Shown here piece after piece: positions 1-10,033 of a stretch of DNA of 64,000 nt (position 1 is its first letter; every line of letters starts with the position of its first letter). Both the position numbers and the translations under genes were made by a program. The notes beneath the pieces are model-generated. The model ran no database searches, had not been told where the DNA came from, and was given only the letters and a program-made list of their open reading frames with translations. Origin of the DNA: Xanthomonas phaseoli pv. phaseoli (lineage in GTDB: Bacteria; Pseudomonadota; Gammaproteobacteria; Xanthomonadales; Xanthomonadaceae); assembly GCA_022749655.1 (NCBI GenBank), contig CP094243.1, forward strand, positions 1,550,001 through 1,614,000. The letters run 5' to 3'.

Positions 1-240
1 AACCTGTTCGTGTTGCCGAACCTGGAAGCGGCCAACATCGCCTACAACCTGGTGCGCGTGTTCACCGACGGCGTGGCGATCGGCCCGATCCTGATGGGCA
101 TCTCCAAGCCGGTGCATATCCTCACCACCAGCGCCACCTCGCGCCGGGTGATGAACATGACCGCCATCGCAGCGGTGGATGCGCAGATCCGCAGGCAACG
201 CGATGCGGAAAAAGCGGCGGCCGACAAGGGCAACGACTGA
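1..240 (+). CDS. maeB: NADP-dependent malic enzyme, C-terminal end (partial)
   Basis: The frame is open from the first base and encodes 79 residues to the TGA. The segment NLEAANIAYNLVRVFTDGVAIGPILMG, followed by KPVHILT, matches the C-terminal phosphotransacetylase-like domain of large hybrid malic enzymes (MaeB type), which decarboxylate malate to pyruvate with NADP+. In these roughly 760-residue enzymes the C-terminal domain is thought to bind regulators such as acetyl-CoA rather than catalyse. Only this tail is present, so the malic domain is outside the window. A phosphate acetyltransferase (Pta) tail would look similar. The call therefore rests on the recalled MaeB ending. Confidence 0.75.
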   Translation, partial: NLFVLPNLEAANIAYNLVRVFTDGVAIGPILMGISKPVHILTTSATSRRVMNMTAIAAVDAQIRRQRDAEKAAADKGND

Positions 241-357
241 GTCGAGATACTCACGACTTGCCAGGTGTCCAAGACTTGGCCGAGTGCTGCTTGATTTGAA
301 GCAGCACGTGCTCGGCCGGCAGGACAACGGCCGAGAAGTGTCTTTCTCGATAGGGTG

Positions 358-955
358 TTGCAAGGCGCCCGGGCACTCCGTAGCCATTCCGCAGCAACAA
401 CCCAAAAGCCCCTCTCCCGTGGGAGAGGGGTTGGGGTGAGGGTACGGGCCAGCCTTGGCATCGCAGCGGTCGAGAAGTTGTCACTGCAAGGCGCCCAGCA
501 ACTCAGCACCCAGCCAACAGCAACGACCCAAAAGCCCCTCTCCCCGCGGAAGAGGGGGTTGGGGTGAGGTACGGGCGACCCTTGGCATCGCAGCGTCCGC
601 GAAGTTGTCACTGCAGGGCGCCCAACAACTCAGCACCCAGCCAGCAGCAACGACCAAAAGCCCCTCTCCCCGCGGGAGAGGGGTTGGGGTGAGGGTACGG
701 CCTACCCTTGCCATCGCAGCGTCCGCGAAGTTGTCACTGCAAGGCGCCCAACAACTCAGCACCCAGCCTGCAGCAACGACCCAAAAGCCCCTCTCCCCAC
801 GGGAGAAGGTTGGGGTGAGGGTACGGGCGAGCCTTGGCATCGCAGCGGTCGAGAAGTTGTCACTGCAAGGCGCCCAGCAACTCAGCACCCAGCCTGCAGC
901 AACAACCCAAAAGCCCCTCTCCGCGCGGTAGAGGGGTGAGGGTACGGCCTACCCT
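358..955. repeat. Five-copy 126-bp tandem repeat array with GC-rich palindrome
   Basis: The 819-bp gap between maeB and the GH92 gene is largely filled by five direct repeats. The motif AAAAGCCCCTCTCC starts at 404, 530, 656, 783 and 909, so the period is 126, 126, 127 and 126. Each unit has a hairpin CCCCTCTCCC...GGGAGAGGGG, a GTTGGGGTGAGGGTACGG tail, and a linker (AAGTTGTCACTGCAAGGCGCCCA and so on). Linker differences are scattered substitutions. Reading frames crossing the array change between copies, so I see no coding content. Bases 241-357 and 956-1059 hold nothing I recognise. Confidence 0.9.
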
Positions 956-1059
956 TGGCAGCGACTCAGCGTCGACCATCCAAAACGTTGAAGAGCTACG
1001 CAAACAGCAGGCGTCGCGGGTCGTCGTCGTCCCAAGCGATCACGCTGAAACCTCAGGCC

Positions 1060-4000
1060 TCAGCGCCCATCCGGCACCGCGCCCAGTAACTCGATCTCTG
1101 CCACCTGTGCACGCGCGGGCGCGGTCCAATGCAGCCGATACTCCGCATACGAACCGGGCGTCGCGATCCGGAACGGGCGCGTTTGAAGCGGCCATGGAAA
1201 ACGCTCCTCGCGGCGCGTATCGACGACGCGCCATTTGCCTCCTGCAGTGCGTGCTTCCAGCGTCCACGCAGCCGACGCAATCGCAGCGTCGCCGCTGGTT
1301 ACGGTGTAAAGCATGGCCTCACCGCGATCGAGACCGCTCAGCGTCAGCACCGTAGCCGGCGACACCGCGCTCGCGCTGCCCGCATCGTCGTCATGCAAAG
1401 CCGCCAACGCGCGACCATCTGCCTGCGTTACGCGTGCGCTGGCACCCAGCAGGTCACGCAACGGGGCAGGGCGCTTGCCTGGCGCGGTCAACGACGGCGG
1501 CACATCGTCCGGCGCGCTGCCCCAGCGCGAGGGCGTGGGCCCCATCACGAAGTCCAGCGTCGCACCCTTGGCGATTGCCGCATGCGGCAACCAGGTCTTG
1601 TGCCACGGCTTGCCGTTGAGTTTGAGCGACTGCACATACACATTCTGCGGCGAGTTCTGCGGCGCATTGACCGTCAGGGTGCCGCCACCCGGCAAGCGCA
1701 CGCGCGCCTGCTTGAACAGCGGCGAGCCGATCACATACTCCGGCGCTCCCATTCGCAACGGATACAGCCCCAGCGCAGCGAACAGATACCATGCCGACAT
1801 CTCGCCGTTGTCTTCGTCGCCGGCATAGCCCTGGCCGATCTCGCTCCCCAAGTACAGACGCGCCAGAATCTCGCGGGTAATGCGCTGTGTCTTCCATGGC
1901 TGCCCGGCATACAGATACATCCACGGAATGTGGTGCGCAGTCTGGTTACTGTGCGCGTACATGCCCATGCGCACATCGCGCGCTTCGGTCATCTCATGAA
2001 TGGTGTTGCCATACGAGCCTGCAAACTGCGCTTGAGCAGTTTCGGGCGTGGAAAAAAACGTATCCAACTTGGCGGCCAAGGCCGCGCGGCCGCCGTAGAG
2101 CGCAGCCAGGCCTTCGCCATCGTGCGGCGCGGTGAATGCAAACGTCCAGCCGCTGGATTCGGTGTAATCGTTGCCCCACACACGTGGGTCGTACTGCGCC
2201 GCATCCACGCGCCAGGCACCGTCGGGCTTGCGACCCTGGAAGAAGCCAACCGCCGGATCAAACAATGCCGCATACCCGGCCGCGCGGCGGCGAAAATACT
2301 GCGCCTCGGTCGCATAGCGTTCGCGCGCTGCCGCAGTCGCGGCCTGGCTGGACAATGCCTCGGCCATGTTGGCGATGCCGAAATCGTTGAGGGCGCCCTC
2401 CATCGACCACGACATGCCTTCGTGCGTTTCGGTATCGGTGTAGCCGCGGAAGGTGGAGCGCGCCATGCCCTTGCGACCCACATGCCGGTCCGGCGCAACG
2501 ACCGTGGCGTTTTTCAGTGCAGCGGCGTAGGCCTCGGCCGGGTCGAAGCCTTGCACGCCTTTGCGCCATGCATCGGCAAACGCCACATCCGAGCTGGTGC
2601 CCACCATCAGGTCGGCATAGCCGGGCGATGACCACCGTGCGATCCAGCCACCTGCCCGCGATTGCTCGACAAACCCCTGCACCAGGGCACCGGCATCATC
2701 GGGCGCAAACAGGGCATACGCAGGCCAGGCCGTGCGAAACGTGTCCCATAGCCCGTTGTTGACGTACACCCGGCCATCGCGGATCGGTGCGAAGCTGCGC
2801 ACCGCGCTGCCGTCGATATTGTCGTCCGACCAGCTGTTCTGGCTGGCGTAGCGCCAATCCGGCGCAGTCGCAGTGCCCACGTTTTCGTGCGCCGAGTTCG
2901 GATACAGGTACAACCGGTACAGGTTGGAATACAGCGTGGTGGCCTGGTCGGCAGTGGCGTCGGGCACCTCGAAGCGCCCCAGCACTGCATCCCAGGCCTC
3001 CTGCGCGCGCGCGGCCACCTGCTCGAAGCTCGCGTCTGCGGCAATTTCCAGGGCTGCATTGTGCTTGGCCTGCTCCACCGAAATCAGCGACGTGGCGATG
3101 CGCATCTGTACCTGTCGCGCGCTGCCGGCATCGAACTTGATCCATCCGGTGGGGCGGCCGGTGTCGAGCAGGCCGCTGCTGTGCCAGGGCCTGTCGAAGC
3201 TGGCATAGACGTACATGCGCGTTGCGCCCGTCGACAGACCGCTGCGTACATCGGTGTAGCCGGACAGTGTCTGGGTCGCCGCATCCAGCGTTAGCCCGCC
3301 GCGCGCATCCACGTTGTCGAACAGCAGATTGGCATTGCCGCGCGCCGGGAAGCGAAAGCGAAACAGCGCCGCGTGATCGGTCGGTGCGATCTCGGCATGG
3401 ATGCCGTTATCCAACTGCACCGCGTAGCGATAGGGGCGGGCAGTTTCGGCGTCATGCGAAAACCCCAGTGCTCGTTTGCTGCGATCGGCGTCCGGCACGC
3501 CGGCAGTCAGCGAGGGCATCACCTGAAACGTCTGCCGGTCGCCCATCCACGGGCTGGGTTGATGGCTCAGCGACAGCGCCTGCAGGCGCGGGCGATTGTC
3601 GGCGCCGTTGTGCTCGTTCCAGCGATACAGCCAGGTCAACGTTCCCGCATCGGTGACCGGCGTCCAGAAGTTGAAACCGTGCGGCACGGCCGTGGCAGGA
3701 AAATTATTGCCGCGCGAAAACGTGCCATTGGATTGCGTGCCGCGCGTGGTCAGCACCCAATCGGAGGGCCGCCCTGCTGTTGCCAGCGGCACCTCGGCAA
3801 TGGCGATATCGTCGATCCACCCGGCAGCGCGCGCGCCGGCCGGTGGCGCCACCTCCAGCTCGATCGCGCGCACGCGCCGCCCACGCAGTCCGGGCACATC
3901 TCCCAACCGCACCTGCTTGCGCGCCCACTGTTGTGGGTAAAGCGTCTTCGAATCGCCTTGCGCCTGCGCACCCAATGCCACGCCATGTTGATCGCGCTGC

Positions 4001-4420
4001 GCTGGCAGAGACATGTGTGCCGTCATCCAGCAGCAGATCCAGTGACACATAGGTCGAGGCCACATGATCGCTGCCCACGCTTTCCGGCAAGACCATCCAC
4101 GACAGCGTGGTCTGCGTCTGGATCAGCAGATCGGTGGTGAACAACGCGCGCCGCCCACCCGCGCCGTTGCTCGCGTAATGCAACGCCTGCGCTCCGCTGT
4201 AGCCGGCGTTCGGCTTGGCGGCGTACGGCGCTGCCGGGCCGGCACCGATGGCAACCTGCACGGCGGCGTCGGTCGCCTGCGCCGGTACGGGGTCGCCGTG
4301 CTCGAACGCGCTTGCGAAGTGCGTGGCGGCCATCGCCGGCAACGCAGCGAGACCGAGCAGAGCAACGGCGATGGCGCGCGGTAGACCACGCGGATGCAGC
4401 AGGACAACAGGCAAGGTCAC
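1060..4420 (-). CDS. GH92 family alpha-mannosidase, secreted (one frameshift)
   Basis: Glycoside hydrolase family 92 enzymes are Ca2+-dependent exo-alpha-mannosidases acting on mannan or N-glycan side chains. The GTG at 4420 follows AAGGAG and gives a signal peptide (hydrophobic run ending LAALPAMA). The GH92 core is recognisable by GNTIHEMTEAR, which holds the likely catalytic Glu, and by YAGDEDNGEMSAWYLFAALG. The C-terminus (about 120 residues) looks like a discoidin/NPCBM-type beta-sandwich. Reading requires a one-base shift at about 3990-4015: upstream the frame reads LDLLLDDGTHVSA, downstream it resumes DQHGVALGAQAQGDSKTLYP. Total length is about 1120 residues, normal for secreted multidomain GH92 proteins. 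A role in plant glycan use is inference. Confidence 0.82.
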
Positions 4421-4731
4421 GGGGCAGTGTCTCCTTGGGGCACGTAGCGGCACGTGCGCTGGGCCGATGTTGCGCCCGGTATGGTTCACGTCGCCGGTTG
4501 GCGAAACGCTGGCTCCCGATGATAGGCGGCATGCGCGGTGCGGTGTCGTTGCACTGCCGCGCTGCCGATTGGGGTGTGCTGCAGGATCGCTGTCGTCATA
4601 GCGGCCTCGGCGATTGGATTGGCAACGCTTGCAACGAACTCCCGCGCGGGCCTGCACGCCCAGTCGATGGGCCGATCACCACGCAGGCTGCTAGAATCCG
4701 CGCTCTGCCTTTGCCTTCCGATCGCACCGCC
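4421..4731. other. Intergenic region without recognisable genes
   Basis: These 311 bp separate the divergent GH92 gene and the zinc-finger gene and should contain both promoters. A CTAGAATCC segment at about 4690 is a possible -10 for the rightward gene. I see no ORF with family resemblance, no terminator and no repeat. Confidence 0.4.
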
Positions 4732-4929
4732 ATGAGCCAGACCGCCACCGCGCCCGCCAATGCGCAAACGCGTTACACCGTGCACCGCGGCGACCTGCCG
4801 CTGAGCTGCCCGACGCCGGAAATGGCGCTGTGGAACTCGCATCCGCGCGTGTACCTGCCGATCGAAGACGAGCCCAACGGCGAAGCCAAGTGCCCGTATT
4901 GCGGCGCACTGTTCGTGCTCGCCGACTGA
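4732..4929 (+). CDS. Small zinc-finger domain protein (zf-CHCC type)
   Basis: The product has 65 residues. The C-terminal half carries NSHPRVYLPIEDEPNGEAKCPYCGALF, the HxxVxLP...CPYCG arrangement of the zf-CHCC family. That family includes mitochondrial complex I subunit NDUFS6 and small bacterial proteins of unknown function. The His and two Cys visible in this stretch, plus an upstream Cys (LSCPTPEM), can make a zinc site. The stop lies 10 bp before the glycosyltransferase start, so co-transcription with the LPS genes is likely. The bacterial function is unknown to me. Confidence 0.75.
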   Translation: MSQTATAPANAQTRYTVHRGDLPLSCPTPEMALWNSHPRVYLPIEDEPNGEAKCPYCGALFVLAD

Positions 4930-4939
4930 TACTGGCCGG

Positions 4940-6052
4940 ATGCACCGCCTGACCGTGGTGCAACTGCTGCCGGCACTGCAGTCCGGCGGCGTCGAGCGCT
5001 CCACCCTGGAAATCGCTGCCGCGCTGGTGCGCGCCGGTCATCGCGCCGTCGTCGTCTCGGCCGGCGGCCGCCTGGTCCAGCCCCTGCTGGACGCTGGCGG
5101 GGAACATCTCACGCTGGAGATCGGCCGCAAATCGCTGCTGACGCTGCGGCACGTGGCCGGCTTGCGCCGCTTGTTCGCCGAACTCGGGGCCGACATCGTG
5201 CATGCACGTTCGCGGCTGCCGGCCTGGCTGGGCTGGTACGCGCTGCGCGGCATGCCCGCGGCGACGCGGCCGCGCCTGGTGACCACCGTGCATGGGCTCA
5301 ATTCGCCCAGCCGCTATAGCGCCGTGATGACCTACGGCGAGCGCGTGATCTGCGTGTCCGAGACGGTGCGCAAATACGTGTGCAGGCACTACCCACAGAC
5401 CGATCCGGCGCGCCTGCGCACCATTCCGCGCGGGGTGGATATCGCGCAGTTCCCGCGCCGGCTGCAGCCGGACCGCCGCGCTCGTGCATGGGTACAGACG
5501 CTGCTGCCCGGACTGCCGGCCGATGCACCGCTGCTTCTGCTACCGGGCCGCGGCACGCGCCTGAAGGGCCATGCCGATGGCCTGCAGCTGCTCGCCGACA
5601 TCCGTGCAGCCGGCGTGCCGGCCTTTTTGTGGTTGCCCGGCGCACGCGAGCCCGGGCGCGAGGCGTATGTACGGGAGCTGGAGACGGAAGCCGCCAAGCT
5701 GGGCATTGCCGAGGCGGTCGCCTTGACCGAGCCCACCGCGCGCATCGCCGAGGCCTATGCGGCCAGCGATCTGGTGCTGCAGCTTTCGCGCAAGCCGGAA
5801 GCCTTCGGCCGCACCGTGGTGGAGGCGCTAGCGGTCGGCCGGCCGGTGCTGGGCTGGGCACACGGCGGCGTCGGCGAACTGCTGGCCGAGTTGCAGCCCG
5901 GTGGTGCGGTCGCTGCCTTCGATGCCCAGGCCTTATGCACGCAGGCGCTGCAGTTGCTGCAGCATGCCCCGGCAGCGCCGGCCGTGATCCCCTACACGTT
6001 GCAGGCCATGCAAACGGCCACCCTGAAGGTCTATGACGAACTCCGCCGCTGA
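4940..6052 (+). CDS. Glycosyltransferase family 4 (LPS core type)
   Basis: A 370-residue GT-B fold glycosyltransferase. The N-terminus (VVQLLPALQSGGVERSTLEIAAAL) is the acceptor-side Rossmann domain of GT4 enzymes such as WaaG. The C-terminal half has the nucleotide-sugar site: LPGRGTRLKGHADGLQLLADI, then KPEAFGRTVVEALAVGRPVLG with the EX7E-like glutamates. It overlaps the downstream O-antigen ligase by 20 bp. With a lipid A acyltransferase and waaA nearby, it probably adds a core sugar to lipopolysaccharide on the inner face of the inner membrane. The donor and acceptor cannot be read from sequence. Confidence 0.85.
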   Translation: MHRLTVVQLLPALQSGGVERSTLEIAAALVRAGHRAVVVSAGGRLVQPLLDAGGEHLTLEIGRKSLLTLRHVAGLRRLFAELGADIVHARSRLPAWLGWYALRGMPAATRPRLVTTVHGLNSPSRYSAVMTYGERVICVSETVRKYVCRHYPQTDPARLRTIPRGVDIAQFPRRLQPDRRARAWVQTLLPGLPADAPLLLLPGRGTRLKGHADGLQLLADIRAAGVPAFLWLPGAREPGREAYVRELETEAAKLGIAEAVALTEPTARIAEAYAASDLVLQLSRKPEAFGRTVVEALAVGRPVLGWAHGGVGELLAELQPGGAVAAFDAQALCTQALQLLQHAPAAPAVIPYTLQAMQTATLKVYDELRR

Positions 6053-7382
6053 GGCCCTCCCGCAGGCGCCCGTGTTGACGCCCGATGCCGGCCGCTGGGG
6101 GCCACTGTGGGTGATCGTGTTCGTGGCGTTGTGGCCCACGCCCGGCTTGGCGGAAACGGTGTTGTCGCTGGGTGCGTTGTTCGCGGCGTACCGCCTGTTG
6201 CACGCGCGCTTTCGCGGCGGCACGCGCCTGCTCAGCGGCGCGGCCTGGGCGCTGACCAGCGTGTTGTTCCTGGCGTACTGGTTGCCGCAGATGCTGTCGG
6301 CGTTCGACGCGGTGGATGCCGGCCGCGCGCTGCGCAAGTCGGCCACCGATCTGCGCTACCTGCCGTTCATGTGGTTATGCGCCATCGCCGTGGCCAATGC
6401 ACAGCGTCGGCGCCGCACCTTTGCCGGGCTGGCGGTCATCGGTGGCGTGTGGACGCTGGACGCGTTGTTGCAGGCCGCCTTCGGTACCAGCCCATTGTTC
6501 TTTGGCATCGATCAGATCAAGCAGCTGATCAGCGGCCATGGCTTGTGCACGGCCCAGGAACTGGCGCTGGTGGACCGGTTGAGCGGCGTGCTGGGCCCCT
6601 GCAATCTGAAGTTCGGGCAGACCCTGGCCAGCCTGTCGCCGTTCCTGTTGCTGGCGTTGGGGCGGCGTCATGTCTTGGCCTGGCTTGTGGGTGCGGCGGC
6701 GGTCGGCATCGTGTTGGTCTTGGCCGGCTCGCGCGCGTCGTGGATCACCTATGGCGTGATCGTGCTGCTATCGGGCTGGCAGCTGCTGGGCGGGCGTCGT
6801 TTGCTGGCCGTGGCGGTGGCCGGCGCATTGCTGGCCGTGGCAGTGGTGGCGGTGGCGCCACAGGCGCGCGAGCGCATCCAGCGCACCACGCTGGCGTTCG
6901 GCAATGGCGAACAGGGCGTGGACCAGGCCCTGTCCGGGCGCGCCCAGATCTGGGAGGCGGCGCTGTGCATGATCCGCACGCATCCGCTCAACGGCGTGGG
7001 CGCGCGCGGGTTCCGGCAGGCCTATCCGGCCTGCAATCCGGCACCTGGCCAAGCGCCGGCATGGGGCGGTGGGCCGGCCTTTCATGCGCATCAGATCGTG
7101 CTCGAAATCCTGGCCGAAACCGGCGTGATCGGTTTGCTGCTGTGGCTGGCCGGCGCGGCGCAGGCATGGCGCGCGTGGCGCTACTCAAGCGCGGTGGCGC
7201 GCGAGCAGGCGCGGCCGGCGATGATCGCGCTGGTGGCCACGGTGTTTCCGTTCAACACCCATCTGGCGTTCTATTCCAGCTTCTGGGGCGGGCTGAGCCT
7301 GATGCTGGCCGGGCTGTATGCCGGTGCATTGCTCAACGACGATGCGGACCGCGCGCCGCAGTCACGCGGTGCGTGCGGTTGA
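6033..7382 (+). CDS. O-antigen ligase / polymerase family membrane protein
   Basis: A 449-residue polytopic membrane protein with roughly ten hydrophobic segments. It has the Wzy_C signature region: GSRASWITYGVIVLL, then a large periplasmic loop with RAQIWEAALCMIRTHPLNGVGARGFRQAYP and HAHQIVLEILAETGVIGLLL. This pattern is shared by WaaL O-antigen ligases, which join O-polysaccharide to lipid A-core in the periplasm, and by Wzy polymerases. The 20-bp overlap with a core-type glycosyltransferase and nearby waaA favour a ligase. A Wzy role remains possible, so I leave the symbol empty. Confidence 0.78.
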   Translation: MTNSAAEALPQAPVLTPDAGRWGPLWVIVFVALWPTPGLAETVLSLGALFAAYRLLHARFRGGTRLLSGAAWALTSVLFLAYWLPQMLSAFDAVDAGRALRKSATDLRYLPFMWLCAIAVANAQRRRRTFAGLAVIGGVWTLDALLQAAFGTSPLFFGIDQIKQLISGHGLCTAQELALVDRLSGVLGPCNLKFGQTLASLSPFLLLALGRRHVLAWLVGAAAVGIVLVLAGSRASWITYGVIVLLSGWQLLGGRRLLAVAVAGALLAVAVVAVAPQARERIQRTTLAFGNGEQGVDQALSGRAQIWEAALCMIRTHPLNGVGARGFRQAYPACNPAPGQAPAWGGGPAFHAHQIVLEILAETGVIGLLLWLAGAAQAWRAWRYSSAVAREQARPAMIALVATVFPFNTHLAFYSSFWGGLSLMLAGLYAGALLNDDADRAPQSRGACG

Positions 7383-7455
7383 TCGGCACCTCGTTCGATT
7401 TGCGCGCTATGCAGCGCAACGCCCACACATGCGTTGCAGGTGTTCGCCGCCGGCG

Positions 7456-8376
7456 TCAGCGATAGAACGCGCTACGTCCGCCCGGCTGGCGCTTGAAGCG
7501 CCGATGGATCCACAGGTATTGGTCCGGCGCTTCGCGCACCATGTCTTCGATGGCGGCATTGACCTGCGTGGTATCGGCGATGACGTCATCGGACGGAATG
7601 TCGGCCAGCGGCGGTGCGATCTTGAGGATGTAACGGCCGCCTTCGCGACGATGGAAGTACGGCACCACTGCGCAGCCGGTCAACCGTGCCAGCTGATGCG
7701 TGGCGGTGATGGTGGAGGCCGGATGTCCGAAGAACGGCACGAACACGGTGTCCTTGCCGCGCATGTCCTGATCCGGCGCATACCACAGAAAACCGCCGCG
7801 CTTGAGATGCTTGATGGTGGCGCGCAGGTCTTCGTTGGCGAACATGTGCGTGGCATAGCGCAAGCGCCCACGCTTGACCGCCCACTCGAACACCGGGTTG
7901 CGATGCCTGCGGTACATGCCGGCCAGCGGCACGTAGTCGCAGAGCAGGCGCCCGCACATTTCCAGCGTCATGAAGTGGCCGGACACCAGCAACACGCCGC
8001 GTTCTTGCTGCTGCAGTTGTTGCAGATGCTCCAGGCCCTCGATCTGCACGCCTGGTCGAATGGCATCGATGCTGCCCCACCAGGCGCGCGCGAACTCGAA
8101 CAGGCCCACGCCCAGCGCGTCGAAACTGTCGCGCAACAGCCGCGCCCGCCAGGCATCGTCCTGCTCGGGGAAACACAGTTTCAGGTTGACCTCGGCCGCG
8201 CGCCGACGCGTGCCCGCCAGGCGCATCGCAATCCAGCCCACGCCGCGGCCCACTGCACGTTGCAGCGTCCAGGGCAGGCGCCCGGCCACCACCATCACCG
8301 CCAGGCCCAGATACATCGGCCAGTGCTTGGGGTTGCGCAGGGAAGGGCGGACGGCGACGTTGGCGGGTTCGGACAT
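7456..8376 (-). CDS. lpxL: Lipid A biosynthesis lauroyl/myristoyl acyltransferase
   Basis: A 306-residue member of the LpxL/LpxM (HtrB/MsbB) family, which transfers a secondary acyl chain from acyl-ACP to Kdo2-lipid A at the inner membrane. An N-terminal hydrophobic segment (YLGLAVMVVAGRLPW) anchors it. The catalytic HX4E motif is visible as GHFMTLE, followed by YRRHRNPVFE and the conserved APDQD segment. It is divergent from waaA, whose product makes the Kdo2 acceptor, with a 76-bp gap between the two starts. LpxL versus LpxM cannot be decided from the sequence alone. Confidence 0.85.
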   Translation of the reverse strand: MSEPANVAVRPSLRNPKHWPMYLGLAVMVVAGRLPWTLQRAVGRGVGWIAMRLAGTRRRAAEVNLKLCFPEQDDAWRARLLRDSFDALGVGLFEFARAWWGSIDAIRPGVQIEGLEHLQQLQQQERGVLLVSGHFMTLEMCGRLLCDYVPLAGMYRRHRNPVFEWAVKRGRLRYATHMFANEDLRATIKHLKRGGFLWYAPDQDMRGKDTVFVPFFGHPASTITATHQLARLTGCAVVPYFHRREGGRYILKIAPPLADIPSDDVIADTTQVNAAIEDMVREAPDQYLWIHRRFKRQPGGRSAFYR

Positions 8377-8452
8377 GCGCCAATTCTAAGGGATTGCGCC
8401 TGGCGGGCAGCGTGCACATGCGCACGCACGGACGCTCCCGTATCCTGCACCG

Positions 8453-9768
8453 ATGCGGAAAGACTCGATCGAATGGCTGTTGCGCGGGCTGTACTCGGCG
8501 CTGTTGTACCTGTTGCTGCCGGTCACGGTGTACCACCTGGTGTGGCGTGGCTTTCGCGTGCGCGAATACTTCAATCGCTGGAACGAGCGCTATGCGTCCT
8601 ACACACATGCCTGCGGGCGCCCGCGCGTGTGGGTGCATGCGGTGTCGGTGGGCGAGGTCAACGCGGCCGCACCGCTGGTCAATGCGCTACGTGCGCAGCG
8701 CCCGGATATCCGTTGGGTCATCACCACCATCACCCCCACCGGCTCCGAGCGCGTGCGCGCGCTGTGGGGCGATGCGGTGGACCATGTGTATCTGCCCTAT
8801 GACGTGCCGGGCAGCGTGGGGCGGTTTCTCGAACACTTCCGCCCGCGGCTGGCCTTGATCCTGAAACCGAGCTGTGGCCGAACATGTTGTTCGGCTGCCG
8901 CGATCGCCAGATTCCGGTGTACATCCTCAACGCACGGTTGTCGGCGCGTTCGTTGCGTGGGTACCGGTTGCTGGCACCGTTGATCAGTCGCGCGCTGCGC
9001 ACCGTCACCTGCGTGGCGGCACAGTCGCAGGACGATGCCGAGCGCTTTGTCACCCTGGGCGCGCGCCCGGATCAGGTGATCGCGCTGGGCAATCTCAAGT
9101 TCGATATCGCCGCGCCAGCGCAATTGCAGGCGTTGGTCGCACAGTTCCGCATGTACGTGCCGGCCACGCGCCCGGTCTGGATCGCCGCCAGCACGCACGA
9201 AGGCGAAGAGGCGGCCGTTGCCGATATCCACGCGCGTTTGCTGCTGCAATTTCCGGACGTGCTGCTGTTGTGGGCGCCGCGCCATCCCGAGCGCTTTCCC
9301 AAGGTCGAGACAGTGGCACGCGAGCGAGGTTGGCGCGTTGCCACGCGCAAGGCGCAGCAATGGCCGCAGGCAGGCGACAAGGTCTTCGTTATCGACACCC
9401 TGGGCGAGCTGATGAGCTTCTATGCGTGCGCGCAGGTGGCTTTCGTCGGTGGCAGCTTGCAGCCGATTGGCGGGCATAACCTGCTCGAGCCGGCCGCCGT
9501 TGGAACGCCGGCAATCACCGGCCCGCATCTGCATAACTTCTCGGAGATTTCGCGGCGCATGCGCGAAGCCGATGCCGTTGCCATCTGCGAGGATGCCGAG
9601 TGCGTCTACCAGGCATTGGCGCGCCTGCTCGCCGACCCCGCACAACGCGAGGCGATGACCGCTGCAGGCCTGGCGCTGGTCGCCAACGGCAAAGGCGCCG
9701 TGGCCCGCACCTTGGTGCAGATCGCGCCCGATCTGCCGCCGCTGGCGAGCGCGGGCGTTGTGGCGTGA
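8453..9768 (+). CDS. waaA: 3-deoxy-D-manno-octulosonic acid transferase (one frameshift)
   Basis: WaaA (KdtA) adds Kdo from CMP-Kdo to lipid IVA at the inner membrane and is normally essential. The first frame encodes the membrane anchor and VWVHAVSVGEVNAAAPLV, including the conserved Glu. It then breaks at RPRLALILKPSC. Restoring one G after 8863 gives the expected LILETELWPN motif and joins the second frame (MLFGCRDRQIPVYILNARLS ... GGSLQPIGGHNLLEPAAVGTP). The repaired length is 438 residues, close to the usual 420-430. Loss of this gene is implausible, so a sequencing deletion is the likely cause. It converges with tolC over a shared terminator. Confidence 0.9.
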
Positions 9769-9987
9769 GGGGTGTCGCTCGTTGCGTGGCGGCGTGCATG
9801 GACGTGCTGCACTCCACCGCGCCTGGCGCCGGAGTGCAGCCTTCGTTGCGGTCCGCAGTGAGCGTGTGCGTCGGGCAGTGAGATGCGCGTGGTGGGATCG
9901 CTTGCGTCGGAGGCTGCATGCCGGCGTTGCCGGTTTACCGCACTTGCAGCAGCCGTCACGACAGGTGCGCATGCGGTTGCATCGCGC

Positions 9988-10016
9988 ACAAAAAAGCGGG
10001 CCGTGGCCCGCTTTCT
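9988..10016. terminator. Bidirectional terminator between waaA and tolC
   Basis: A hairpin AAAGCGGGC-CGTG-GCCCGCTTT is preceded by an A run and followed by TTTCTTG, so both strands show a U-rich tail. It sits between the convergent waaA and tolC genes. Confidence 0.8.
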
Positions 10017-10033
10017 TGTGCATCCAGCTGGCC

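Noticed and set aside
358..955. CRISPR array
   Set aside because: The whole 126-bp unit repeats with no unique spacers, and no cas genes are nearby.
3990..4015. Programmed frameshift in the GH92 gene
   Set aside because: No slippery heptamer or downstream structure is evident, and the many other single-base indels in the window offer a simpler explanation.
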